From positions 1-17,456 of the forward strand of contig CAMLLI010000006.1 in the NCBI GenBank assembly GCA_946480685.1: a stretch of DNA of 17,456 bases, read 5' to 3'. Shown here piece after piece: positions 7,218 through 14,833 of this stretch; positions within the stretch are counted from its first letter, which is position 1; every line of letters begins with the position of its first letter. The notes beneath the pieces are model-generated. The model saw only the letters and a list, made by a program, of their open reading frames with translations. It ran no database searches and was not told the origin of the DNA. Both the position numbers and the translations under genes were made by a program. Origin of the DNA: an uncultured Flammeovirgaceae bacterium (GTDB lineage: Bacteria; Bacteroidota; Bacteroidia; Cytophagales; Cyclobacteriaceae).

Positions 7218-7243
7218 AAAAATCCCCTCTGGTGTTGAGGGGA
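7218..7243 (-). terminator. Rho-independent terminator of the TraR/DksA-like gene
   Basis: On the minus strand, the stem TCCCCTC/GAGGGGA (7 bp, loop AACACCA) is followed immediately by TTTTTG. The stem starts 8 nt after the gene's stop codon. It isolates this gene from the downstream scpB-rluB operon. Confidence 0.85.
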
Positions 7244-7251
7244 AGCTTTTG

Positions 7252-8046
7252 TTAATCCTGTTGCATCATTTTCGCTTCGATCGACTGCGTGGTGTGTGGC
7301 ACCGCTATCAATCTTTCTTTCGGGATCAGCTTTCCGGTTACGGAACATATTCCATAGGTACCGTTCTTGATCCTTACCAGTGCGTTCTCTAGGTTGGTTA
7401 TATACTTTTGCTGACGTGCTGCGAGCTGACTGAGGTTTTCTTTCTCTGCAGTTTCTGCTCCGTCTTCCAATACTTTTGTATTTCCGCCTGAAGTGGCATC
7501 TGTTCCCTCATCGTTGTTACGGTTGAGAGTATCTTTCAAAATCTTGTACTCCTCTTTCGCTTTATCAAGTTTACGGTTGATTAGTCCTTCAAACTCTTTC
7601 AACTCTTCTTCTGAATAGCGTGTTCTTTCTTCACTAGATGCTACACCTTGTGCAGGCTTGTGAGCAATCGGTCTCTGGTTCGGCACTGGAAAAATATTTA
7701 ATTGTGGTGGTGCAGGTTTAGCAGCAACCGGAGTTGGTTTAACGGGTGTTTCCACCTTCTCTACTTTCTTAGGTGCTACGGTTTTTTCAACCTTCACAGT
7801 ATGTTCTTCTTTCTTCGGGGCAACTGCTAACTTTTTAGCGGGCTCTTTTTTAGGGGCCTCTTTTTTGGCAGCCACCGGTTTTTTAGGTGCTGGCGTTGCT
7901 TTTTTGGGAGCCGCTTTCTTAGCAACAACTTTTTTGGCGGGTGCCTTTTTAGCTTTTGCCGGAGCCGCTTTTTTTACTTTAGCTGTAGGTTTCGCTTTTG
8001 CAGCTTTTTTAGCCGGTTTAGCGCTGGTCTTTTTATTCTTAGCCAT
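7252..8046 (-). CDS. TraR/DksA-family protein with histone-H1-like Lys/Ala/Pro tail
   Basis: The 264-residue product has two parts. Residues 1-115 are almost entirely Lys, Ala, Pro and Val (for example KKAAKAKPTAKVKKAAPA), a strongly basic, disordered, histone-H1-like tail. Residues 140-264 are a TraR/DksA-type domain: a coiled coil (about 145-225) whose tip reads NNDEGTDATSGG, then a zinc-finger region YGICSVTGKLIPKERLIAVPH. Only one cysteine (Cys234) of the four in classical DksA remains, so zinc binding is probably lost; from memory this is usual in Bacteroidota homologues. DksA proteins bind the RNA polymerase secondary channel with ppGpp. The tail suggests added DNA, RNA or ribosome contact. 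ATG at 8046 is chosen because it follows a consensus promoter by about 25 nt; the frame runs on upstream but has no conserved content. It has its own terminator. Confidence 0.88.
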   Translation of the reverse strand: MAKNKKTSAKPAKKAAKAKPTAKVKKAAPAKAKKAPAKKVVAKKAAPKKATPAPKKPVAAKKEAPKKEPAKKLAVAPKKEEHTVKVEKTVAPKKVEKVETPVKPTPVAAKPAPPQLNIFPVPNQRPIAHKPAQGVASSEERTRYSEEELKEFEGLINRKLDKAKEEYKILKDTLNRNNDEGTDATSGGNTKVLEDGAETAEKENLSQLAARQQKYITNLENALVRIKNGTYGICSVTGKLIPKERLIAVPHTTQSIEAKMMQQD

Positions 8047-8076
8047 ATGGTGTTTGCCCGTTTGGTAAAAGATGCG

Positions 8077-8106
8077 CAAAATTATGCGCTCACGCCCGAA
8101 AACAAA
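8077..8106 (-). promoter_or_regulatory. Bacteroidota-type promoter of the TraR/DksA-like gene
   Basis: On the minus strand, TTTG (8103-8106), an 18-nt spacer and TAATTTTG (8077-8084) match the Bacteroidota -33/-7 promoter consensus exactly. The predicted start of transcription is about 8070-8072, giving a leader of about 25 nt before the ATG at 8046. This supports both the phylum assignment and the choice of the short start over the longer open frame. Confidence 0.75.
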
Positions 8107-8182
8107 AAATATTATACAATTAATTCCCGAATCGCAGTATAATAGCAATTCCCTACCTTTCCTAATTATTAACCCAAGCTTT

Positions 8183-9208
8183 ATGAGATTTTTTTTACTT
8201 TTTAGTTTACTCGCTATAGCTGCTTCCTGCAGTAAAAAGCCAGACGAACGTGTTGCCGATAAATCCGCAGGTCCTATAACGCTGGTTATACACGGAGGTG
8301 CCGGCACTATCAAGCGCGAGAACATGACGCCTGAGCGCGAGCAGGCTTATCACGCAGCGCTGCAACAAGCGCTCGACAGCGGATATACCGTACTGGCGCG
8401 CGGTGGAAAAAGTCTCGATGCCGTTATTGCTGCTATCAAGGTGATGGAAAACTCTCCGTTGTTCAATGCGGGTAAAGGAGCAGTATTCAACAGCGAAGGC
8501 AAGAATGAACTGGATGCTTCCATTATGGATGGCAGTAATTTAATGGCGGGTGCTGTTGCCGGAGTTACCACGATCAAAAATCCTATCACGGCTGCATACG
8601 CAGTAATGACTAAATCAGAACATGTAATGATGATTGGCGATGGCGCTGAAAAATTTGCGCGCGAGCAGAATCTCGAGATCGTTGATCCTTCTTATTTTTT
8701 TGATTCGCTTCGTTACAAGCAATGGATCAAAGCAAAAGAAGCAGAAGCAGATCGCGAAGCATCCCTTATCGATCCTTATATCAAAGACAAAAAGTTTGGA
8801 ACGGTAGGTGCAGTAGCGCTCGATCAATATGGAAATATAGCGGCCGGTACTTCTACCGGCGGCATGACCAATAAGAAATACGGACGCGTTGGCGATGCTC
8901 CCATTATAGGCGCAGGCACGTATGCCGATAATGCGTCATGCGGTGTATCAGCAACGGGATGGGGTGAATATTTTATAAGGCTGGCAGTAGCACATGATAT
9001 AGCTTCACTTGTGAAATATACCAACCTGTCGTTACAGGAGGCAGCCGATAGTGTGGTGATGAAGAAGGTTCCGCATCTCGGTGGTGATGGTGGAATTATA
9101 GCGCTCGACCGGCAGGGCAACATTTCGATGACGTTCAACACAGAAGGTATGTACAGAGGCTATATCCAGAAAAAAGGCGAAGGCAAAACGTTTATCTATA
9201 AAGACTGA
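8183..9208 (+). CDS. Isoaspartyl peptidase/L-asparaginase (Ntn-hydrolase), lipoprotein
   Basis: The 341-residue protein is a plant-type asparaginase/isoaspartyl dipeptidase. This family hydrolyses L-asparagine and beta-aspartyl dipeptides after self-cleavage into two chains. The start of the alpha chain is PITLVIHGGAGTIKRE, the metal/substrate region is LFNAGKGAVFNSEGKNELDASIMDG, and the autocleavage site and nucleophile are Gly206-Thr207 in KFGTVGAVALD. The beta-chain motif NIAAGTSTGGMTNKKYGRVGDAPIIGAGTYAD and the C-terminal TFNTEGMYRGY are intact. The start is ATG at 8183, which gives a clear lipoprotein signal (MRFFLLFSLLAIAASC, Cys16) and sits after a short leader. An earlier in-frame ATG at 8072 would add 37 poorly conserved residues and overlap the divergent promoter. 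The enzyme is therefore likely membrane-anchored in the periplasm, probably for nitrogen scavenging. A TACCTTTC box at 8154 is a weak promoter candidate. Confidence 0.93.
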   Translation: MRFFLLFSLLAIAASCSKKPDERVADKSAGPITLVIHGGAGTIKRENMTPEREQAYHAALQQALDSGYTVLARGGKSLDAVIAAIKVMENSPLFNAGKGAVFNSEGKNELDASIMDGSNLMAGAVAGVTTIKNPITAAYAVMTKSEHVMMIGDGAEKFAREQNLEIVDPSYFFDSLRYKQWIKAKEAEADREASLIDPYIKDKKFGTVGAVALDQYGNIAAGTSTGGMTNKKYGRVGDAPIIGAGTYADNASCGVSATGWGEYFIRLAVAHDIASLVKYTNLSLQEAADSVVMKKVPHLGGDGGIIALDRQGNISMTFNTEGMYRGYIQKKGEGKTFIYKD

Positions 9209-9224
9209 TATACCTATATAAACA

Positions 9225-9252
9225 AGAATGTCAGACTCTCGTCTGACATTCT
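9225..9252. terminator. Perfect 12-bp hairpin between convergent genes
   Basis: Arms AGAATGTCAGAC and GTCTGACATTCT pair perfectly around the loop TCTC. It lies 16 nt after the asparaginase stop codon and 41 nt from the end of the convergent His-rich gene. A T-rich tail (TTGTTTATATAG) follows only on the minus strand, so it works best as the terminator of the minus-strand gene and may also stop plus-strand transcripts. Confidence 0.7.
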
Positions 9253-9293
9253 ACACTCAACACCATATACTATCTCTATCTATCGTACTGGTA

Positions 9294-9809
9294 TTACCAT
9301 TCGGCATATACTCTCCCGTGTGGTCTCTTCTGTTCCAGGTACTGTGGAAAGTCATCGTTGTAATAATCAACATCCACGCGTGATGCACGGTATATATCTA
9401 CATGATGCATGCGTATAGGTCGCTCAACACTTACCGTCCAGTTTCTACCGGAGAATGAGATGAACACCTGACGATCACAATCATAGTATACATCATAATC
9501 ACGATAGTAAACGTAACGAGGGCGGTCGTGATGATGGTGATGTACCACTACCCTGCGCTCTACCGGAGCCGGACGATGGTGGTATACATGCACTACTTTT
9601 TTATGATCGTGGTGGTGATGATGACCATGATTACGATCTCTGTCCCTGTAATCTTTACTATGTCCGTTGCCATTACCATGCCCATGACCTCTTCCTCTAC
9701 CATCGTTATCACGATCACGATCACGGCCTCTGTGTTGCGCCTGTGCAGTAGTTACTGCAGCCAGTAAAAACAATACCATTGTTACCTGTAAACCTAATCT
9801 AGTTTTCAT
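9294..9809 (-). CDS. Secreted His/Arg-rich protein of unknown function
   Basis: The 171-residue product begins with a clear signal peptide (MKTRLGLQVTMVLFLLAAVTTAQA). A low-complexity region of Arg/Asp and Gly/His pairs follows (GRDRDRDNDGRGRGHGHGNG), then two histidine clusters (HHHHHDH and VVVHHHHHDR). The C-terminal 70 residues are ordered-looking, with the pattern YYDCDRQVFISFSGRNWTVS and DVDYYNDDFPQYLEQ. A similar aromatic C-terminal pattern is, from memory, seen in secreted proteins of other Bacteroidota with no assigned function. The His runs make nickel, zinc or copper binding plausible, but no enzyme motif is visible. It is monocistronic, with a hairpin terminator downstream. No confident promoter was found in the 114 nt upstream. 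Confidence 0.8.
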   Translation of the reverse strand: MKTRLGLQVTMVLFLLAAVTTAQAQHRGRDRDRDNDGRGRGHGHGNGNGHSKDYRDRDRNHGHHHHHDHKKVVHVYHHRPAPVERRVVVHHHHHDRPRYVYYRDYDVYYDCDRQVFISFSGRNWTVSVERPIRMHHVDIYRASRVDVDYYNDDFPQYLEQKRPHGRVYAEW

Positions 9810-9923
9810 AAAGCAGGTGGTTTAATACCCTGCCTGGTATAGGGCAAACGCAATGCCAAACCAGTGGTGTACCATAAAGTAGCTGTAGATGAATCGTTTA
9901 GCGCAATCCGAACCGCATCAGCG

Positions 9924-12923
9924 TCATTTTTTAAGCGTGCTCAGGTATTCAACCAGGTTAATCAACTCCTGCTCCGTCATGGTTGCCTGCAGATTTGATG
10001 GCATCAGCGAGCTTTCCAGTTTTGTGCGCGAGAGTATATTTTCTTTCAACACGGTTTGCTGGTTGTTCATATACTGCACATCGATCTTGTCTTCTGTTTC
10101 TGAAATGATACGTCCGAATGCAGAAGAGCCATCTGTCAATTTTATACGCCACCCTTCGTATCCAAAACTTATTCCCTGGTCAGGATAAAGTATCGCTGTA
10201 TAAATAGCTTCTTTCGGAAGTTTATCGCCGATCTCGCTCAGGTCAGGACCAAAGTCTACACCTTCGTTATTCAGGCGATGGCAACTGCTGCATATAGTCT
10301 TGAATACATCTTTACCTTTTACTGCATCGCCTGTCTTATCGACCAGTACCGATACCGTTGGAAGCGATGTTCCTTCCTTACTTCCGGGAAGGCGGAGATA
10401 TTTAGCAGCCTCTTCACGTAATGTAGCACGCCATGCCGTTTGGAAAACTCCAGCAGCAGCAGCCTGCAAGGTAATGGGTATCTTTTTTTCTTTTGCCAGC
10501 AGCAACAAACGGTCTTCCGATTCCCACGGACCACCAAATGTTTTTACGGCAAGTTTACGCAGCTCCATTTCCTTTGATGTATCCATCATTACCCTTTCCA
10601 TGATGGCGATCGTTTTCTTTTCATACATATAGGGCCACAACGCTTTGATCATCGCTTGCCCTTCATCGCGATTGCGTGAGCTCAGAACTTTATCGATCAG
10701 GTCTGTGCGATTCCAATCAAGCAACGCTTTTATAGCTTCTTTACCTTTAGCACTATCCGGGTAATGTATACCGATTTGCAAAAGCTCGTCAGCATGGTTC
10801 TGCAGTTTGAATAACGACACGAGCTCTACATATTGAAGCTCACCTTTATACTGCTTCAGCACATTGTTAAGCGCTGCCATAACCGGCGGAGTCATTTTCA
10901 GTTTCGAAGCATCCATGTGTTTTAATGCATAGAGCACTTTATCACCTTGCGTTTGCTGTACAAGCTGCGTGAGCACCGTTTGTTTGGATGGATCTTTATG
11001 AAAATCGAATGCCCTGTAATAGCGCAGCATTTCTTTTTCATCAGACGTTTTGATCAATTCCGCCAACAGCGGCATAGCATATTTACTCCTGCTGCGCCAT
11101 ACTATATCTCGGTTGGCAGCGGTGTTCCAGTCTTTGCCAACTTTTTGTTTCCAGGTGTTAAAGTATAGATCTTCTGTTTCGGCTGCACCAATCCCCAACG
11201 CTTCCAGGTACCATCGGTCGCTTCCATTATACTGCAATGCCAGTTGCGTCCACATCGCTGCTGCCTGCGGAGTAGCGTTACCGCGAAGTGCAAGGGCAAC
11301 TTCTCTCCTTACCTGAGCCGAAGAATCATTCACAAGTTTGGCAGCGACAGGAAGTATATCTTTCTTCAGAAGTTTTGCAATGCGAATAGCTTCGATACGA
11401 ATGTTGCTTTCCATGTCGGCAACGGCTTGTTCAAGGTATATATCCGTCTTGTCGGGAAGCCGTGTCAGCAGCCAGAGCGCCTGCGCACGATGTCTTACGT
11501 TATCGGAACTCCATAGTTTTACAAGAGCCTGTTCCGCCTGGTCACCAAATGATGCCAGTGCATTCCAACCTATATATCGTGTTGCTGCGTTGGGGCTTAG
11601 CAAGGCTTGCACAGCACCTTCAGCCGTTGAGACATTCGGAGGAGATATAGTATATCCTGATTTAGGTTTGGCGATGCGATATATTCTGCCGCGATCAACA
11701 TCCGCTACCTGGTGGCCGCCTACACCGGGGTCATACCAGTCTGCTACAAACAGCGAGCCATCAGGCGCAACTGTAACATCTGCCGGACGAAACCACTGAT
11801 CATTTTGTCCTTCAAGTATATTTACTATTTCTGCTTTATAACCGGCACCATCATTTGATATGGTATACGATCGCACTACATTATGACCAGGCTCTGCATG
11901 AATGAGCTGCCCCTGAAAAATCTGCGGAAGCATACTACCTTCATACATCGTTATACCGGTGGGAGAGCCCGCTCCGGTCTGCAACAGGTTGGGCACTACA
12001 CCCGGGTCGTTCAAATGCCAATGACGAAAAGGTATTTCTGTCTCTGCATTGGTACGTCTTTTATACCAGCTTGCTCCGGTCACCTCATCTTTATACCCGA
12101 AGTTGCCTTGCTCCATTACATAGTTTATTCGGGTGGCTTTATTACCATCGTCATCATTATCAGATTGCCACACCGTGCCGAAAGGGTCAACGGTTAATTC
12201 ATAATTATTCCTGAAGTTATTGCCGATCACCTCAACACCACTGCCATCCAGGTTGCAACGTAGCGCCATACCATCACGATAAGGTTTTCCATTAGCGACA
12301 ACTTTGTTTCCATGTATATCCGTTACGGTATCACCTTTTGCATCAACCAGCAACACACCTTCGTTGCCCATGTTGAAATATAGTCTGCCGTCTGGTCCGA
12401 AGAGAAACGCATGTATAGCATGATCGTGCTGAACACCTTTTATACCCTGAAACAGAATTTCTTTTTTCTCGGGAACATCGTCACCATTCTCATCTGTGAA
12501 AACAAAAACGTTCGGGCTGCACGACACAATCACTTTGTTACCCAGCACACATATACCGAGTGCTGCATTTACATCAGTGCCCTGGTAAAATACTTTACTG
12601 CTATCGGCCTTGCCATCACCATCGGTATCTTCCAGGATCATGATACGATCGCCTTCTTTCTTTACAGGATTTTTAGGATTGTATTGATTGCGATAGTTGT
12701 AAGCTTCACAAACCCACACGCGACCGCGCGCATCGATGTCCATGTTAGTAGGATTGCTGAACATCGTTTCCGAAGCAAACAGCGTTACTTCCAGTCCATT
12801 ATATACTTTCAGATCAGCAAGAGAAGCTTCCGGAGAATGCTCTTCTGACTGCGAATGTTTTTTGGAGCATGCTGTAAACATGATCAGCACGACAGCCGCG
12901 ATAATGCGTGTGGCAACTTGCAT
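9924..12923 (-). CDS. PVC-type cytochrome c dehydrogenase-like lipoprotein (beta-propeller, HEAT, cytochrome c)
   Basis: This 999-residue protein has the three-part architecture of the putative membrane-bound dehydrogenases first noted in Planctomycetes/Verrucomicrobia and common in Cytophagia. The N-terminal signal (VLIMFTAC, Cys19) predicts lipidation and export. Residues about 35-415 are a sorbosone-dehydrogenase-like six-bladed propeller with motifs such as NPTNMDIDARGRVWVCEAYNY, HDHAIHAFLFGPDGRLYF and PADVTVAPDGSLFVADWYDPG. The middle, about 430-830, is alpha-helical and HEAT-like. A C-terminal cytochrome c domain binds heme through CSSCH (878-882), with Met974 in SSLMPSNL as probable sixth ligand. 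It probably oxidises a sugar or similar substrate in the periplasm and passes electrons to the respiratory chain; the substrate is unknown. It lies 34 nt after the small membrane protein gene on the same strand. Confidence 0.92.
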   Translation of the reverse strand: MQVATRIIAAVVLIMFTACSKKHSQSEEHSPEASLADLKVYNGLEVTLFASETMFSNPTNMDIDARGRVWVCEAYNYRNQYNPKNPVKKEGDRIMILEDTDGDGKADSSKVFYQGTDVNAALGICVLGNKVIVSCSPNVFVFTDENGDDVPEKKEILFQGIKGVQHDHAIHAFLFGPDGRLYFNMGNEGVLLVDAKGDTVTDIHGNKVVANGKPYRDGMALRCNLDGSGVEVIGNNFRNNYELTVDPFGTVWQSDNDDDGNKATRINYVMEQGNFGYKDEVTGASWYKRRTNAETEIPFRHWHLNDPGVVPNLLQTGAGSPTGITMYEGSMLPQIFQGQLIHAEPGHNVVRSYTISNDGAGYKAEIVNILEGQNDQWFRPADVTVAPDGSLFVADWYDPGVGGHQVADVDRGRIYRIAKPKSGYTISPPNVSTAEGAVQALLSPNAATRYIGWNALASFGDQAEQALVKLWSSDNVRHRAQALWLLTRLPDKTDIYLEQAVADMESNIRIEAIRIAKLLKKDILPVAAKLVNDSSAQVRREVALALRGNATPQAAAMWTQLALQYNGSDRWYLEALGIGAAETEDLYFNTWKQKVGKDWNTAANRDIVWRSRSKYAMPLLAELIKTSDEKEMLRYYRAFDFHKDPSKQTVLTQLVQQTQGDKVLYALKHMDASKLKMTPPVMAALNNVLKQYKGELQYVELVSLFKLQNHADELLQIGIHYPDSAKGKEAIKALLDWNRTDLIDKVLSSRNRDEGQAMIKALWPYMYEKKTIAIMERVMMDTSKEMELRKLAVKTFGGPWESEDRLLLLAKEKKIPITLQAAAAGVFQTAWRATLREEAAKYLRLPGSKEGTSLPTVSVLVDKTGDAVKGKDVFKTICSSCHRLNNEGVDFGPDLSEIGDKLPKEAIYTAILYPDQGISFGYEGWRIKLTDGSSAFGRIISETEDKIDVQYMNNQQTVLKENILSRTKLESSLMPSNLQATMTEQELINLVEYLSTLKK

Positions 12924-12957
12924 GAGGTAAAGGTTTCGTCAGGTTGGAGAATATATT

Positions 12958-13305
12958 CTAGCGTTCTTTCTCTTTCGAGACATCGGTGAAAAAACTGTTG
13001 AAAATCGAAAGTACAATGCTGAACGCAAGCGCCCACCAGAACCCATCCACACGAAAACCGGGCACGAGATAATCTACCAGCATAATGATCAGCGCGTTGA
13101 TCACAAGTAAAAATAAACCGAGGGTAAAAATGGTAATGGGAATTGTGAAAATAATGAGTACCGGTTTTACAATCATGTTGGCCAGCGCAAGCACCGCTGC
13201 CACCAGCAAGGCATAACCATAATGCTCTACGTGTACACCTTTCATGAGGTATGCCGTTAATAATACTGCTACACCGGACAAGAGAAATCGGACTATTCCG
13301 TTCAT
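12958..13305 (-). CDS. Four-helix membrane protein, phage-holin-IV/DUF360 type
   Basis: The 115-residue protein is nearly all hydrophobic. It has four predicted transmembrane helices: about 4-21, 29-50, 55-80 (IIFTIPITIFTLGLFLLVINALIIMLV) and 91-107. The sequence matches the pfam04020-type family annotated as 'phage holin family protein'. That name comes from a mycobacteriophage resemblance and does not mean phage origin, since members are widespread chromosomal genes in bacteria with unknown function. Signature features here are the NMIVKPVL segment and LGLFLLVINALIIML. It is followed after 34 nt by the cytochrome lipoprotein gene on the same strand, so the two may share a transcript. It diverges from the exonuclease gene across 68 nt, which must hold both promoters. 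Confidence 0.88.
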   Translation of the reverse strand: MNGIVRFLLSGVAVLLTAYLMKGVHVEHYGYALLVAAVLALANMIVKPVLIIFTIPITIFTLGLFLLVINALIIMLVDYLVPGFRVDGFWWALAFSIVLSIFNSFFTDVSKEKER

Positions 13306-13373
13306 TTTTAAAGAATTAAAATTTGATTGAATTTCTGCTTTTACCTTAACAAGTCAAACTTTAAATTTCGACC

Positions 13374-14744
13374 ATGTACGCGATTGTTGATATTGAGACG
13401 ACCGGAGGATATGCGGCAAACCATCGCATTACAGAAATTGCTATTTTCCATCATGACGGAATCCAGATCACGGAAACCTTTCATACATTAATAAATCCCG
13501 GTCGCGACATTCCATATTACATCACAGGGCTTACTGGAATTTCAACGGAGATGGTGCTCAACGCTCCTACTTTTGAAGAAGTTGCTGAAGAAATTTTCAA
13601 CTTCCTGGACGGAAAGGTTTTTGTAGCACACAATGCGCACTTCGATTATTCTTTTTTAAAACGCGAATTTGAACTGACCGGAATTAACTGGCAGGCCAAA
13701 AAGTTATGCACCGTTCGGTTGAGTCGTAAAATTATACCCGGACTTCGTTCTTACAGTCTCGGAACATTGTCGGAGAGTTTAGGTATAGAGATTATGAACC
13801 GGCACCGCGCCAATGGCGATGCACACGCTACGGTTAAGATCTTTGATCAGTTGTTAAGACGCGATCGCGATAATTATATAGCAAAAGCGCTGAAGAAAAA
13901 TTCCGGGGAAACTATACTTCCACCCAATCTCCCGAAAGACGAATTCGATCGTCTGCCAGCATTACCAGGGGTATATTATTTTCACAACGCACGCGGTCAG
14001 GTTATTTATGTTGGCAAGGCTATTAACATAAAGAAAAGAATTGCTGGCCACTTTACGGGCGAAGCGCGTGAGTGGAGTCGCTCGAAAATCAGAAATGAAA
14101 TTCATCACATCAGTTACGAATTAACCGGCAATGAACTGATTGCATTGATACTCGAGTCGCAGGAGATACGAAGATTATGGCCGAAGTATAACCAGGCACA
14201 AAAGTATAGGGTTGAAGAGTGGGGAATTTTTGATTACGAAGATCGCAATGGCTACCTGCGCTTCTCGGTAAATATAGTAACAAAGGGTTCGCATCCGCTG
14301 GTACGTTTCAGCTCGAAGGGAGAAGCCTGGAATTTTCTGTGGGAAAAAGTTCGTGAGTTTGATCTCTGTCCTAAGTTATGCGGGCTTCAGGTTGCCAAAG
14401 GATTATGTTTTAATTACCAGACCGGCGAATGCCACGGTGCCTGCGAAGGTGTTGAAACTGTGAAGCGCTATAACAAGCGTATACAGAAAGCTATCGATAC
14501 CTTTAAAAGTACCGGAAGTTCTGCCGCTATTATTGGTAAAGGAAGAAACATTGATGAGCAATCGCTCGTGCTGGTGGATAAAGGAACGTATTGTGGCTTT
14601 GGCTATTTCAGTAAAGATATATCTATTTCAGACTTTGAGTCTGCCCGCACGTATGTACGCTCCAGCACCGAAACACCTACCGTGCAGAATCTTATTAATT
14701 CCTATCTTACAAATCCGCGCGGTGCAGAAGTTGTATTATTTTAA
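13374..14744 (+). CDS. DnaQ-type 3'-5' exonuclease fused to UvrC/Cho-like GIY-YIG nuclease
   Basis: This 456-residue fusion has two nuclease domains. Residues 1-165 form a DEDDh exonuclease like the polymerase III epsilon subunit: Exo I DIETTG (Asp6, Glu8), Exo II VFVAHNAHFDYSF (Asp91), Exo III HRANGDAHA (His144, Asp149). Residues about 195-275 form a GIY-YIG nuclease as in UvrC and Cho: GVYYF, VIYVGKA, Arg222, Glu261 in LESQEIRRLWPKYN and Asn273. After this comes a cysteine cluster (Cys332, 336, 345, 353, 357) resembling the UvrC iron-sulfur motif. Homologues are known in many bacteria, presumably acting in DNA repair as an incision-plus-trimming enzyme; the exact pathway is not established. 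There is no UvrB-binding or helix-hairpin-helix region, so it is not a UvrC substitute by architecture. Start ATG at 13374 gives the conserved first strand at once. Confidence 0.92.
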   Translation: MYAIVDIETTGGYAANHRITEIAIFHHDGIQITETFHTLINPGRDIPYYITGLTGISTEMVLNAPTFEEVAEEIFNFLDGKVFVAHNAHFDYSFLKREFELTGINWQAKKLCTVRLSRKIIPGLRSYSLGTLSESLGIEIMNRHRANGDAHATVKIFDQLLRRDRDNYIAKALKKNSGETILPPNLPKDEFDRLPALPGVYYFHNARGQVIYVGKAINIKKRIAGHFTGEAREWSRSKIRNEIHHISYELTGNELIALILESQEIRRLWPKYNQAQKYRVEEWGIFDYEDRNGYLRFSVNIVTKGSHPLVRFSSKGEAWNFLWEKVREFDLCPKLCGLQVAKGLCFNYQTGECHGACEGVETVKRYNKRIQKAIDTFKSTGSSAAIIGKGRNIDEQSLVLVDKGTYCGFGYFSKDISISDFESARTYVRSSTETPTVQNLINSYLTNPRGAEVVLF

Positions 14745-14780
14745 CACCGTTATGAGGCAAGCATTATTTTAGTATATATA

Positions 14781-14788
14781 TAGCTTTG
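14781..14788 (+). promoter_or_regulatory. Candidate -7 box for the SMP-30-like gene
   Basis: TAGCTTTG matches TAnnTTTG exactly. The implied transcription start near 14795 gives a leader of about 40 nt to the ATG at 14834. No TTG/TTTG -33 element is visible at the expected distance, so this is only a candidate. Confidence 0.4.
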
Positions 14789-14833
14789 TCTCTAGTGTGA
14801 TAATTGATTGTAACATCCCCCTGTAAACTCTGT

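Noticed and set aside
7865..8068. Plus-strand hydrophobic Ala/Phe-rich ORF
   Set aside because: It is the antisense shadow of the Lys/Ala-rich tail of the TraR/DksA-like gene (Lys codons read as Phe/Leu), not a membrane protein gene.
8047..8325. Longer start for the TraR/DksA-like gene (open to 8325)
   Set aside because: The extension overlaps the divergent asparaginase gene and its own consensus promoter at 8077-8106. The MAKNKK start fits the family and the short leader.
9528..9767. Plus-strand ORF rich in Met/Val/Thr
   Set aside because: It is the antisense shadow of the His-rich gene; His codons read in reverse give Met/Val runs. There is no independent signal for it.
12958..13305. Prophage holin, as the family name suggests
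   Set aside because: No endolysin, tail, integrase or other phage gene is present, and the family is mostly chromosomal. The name is historical.
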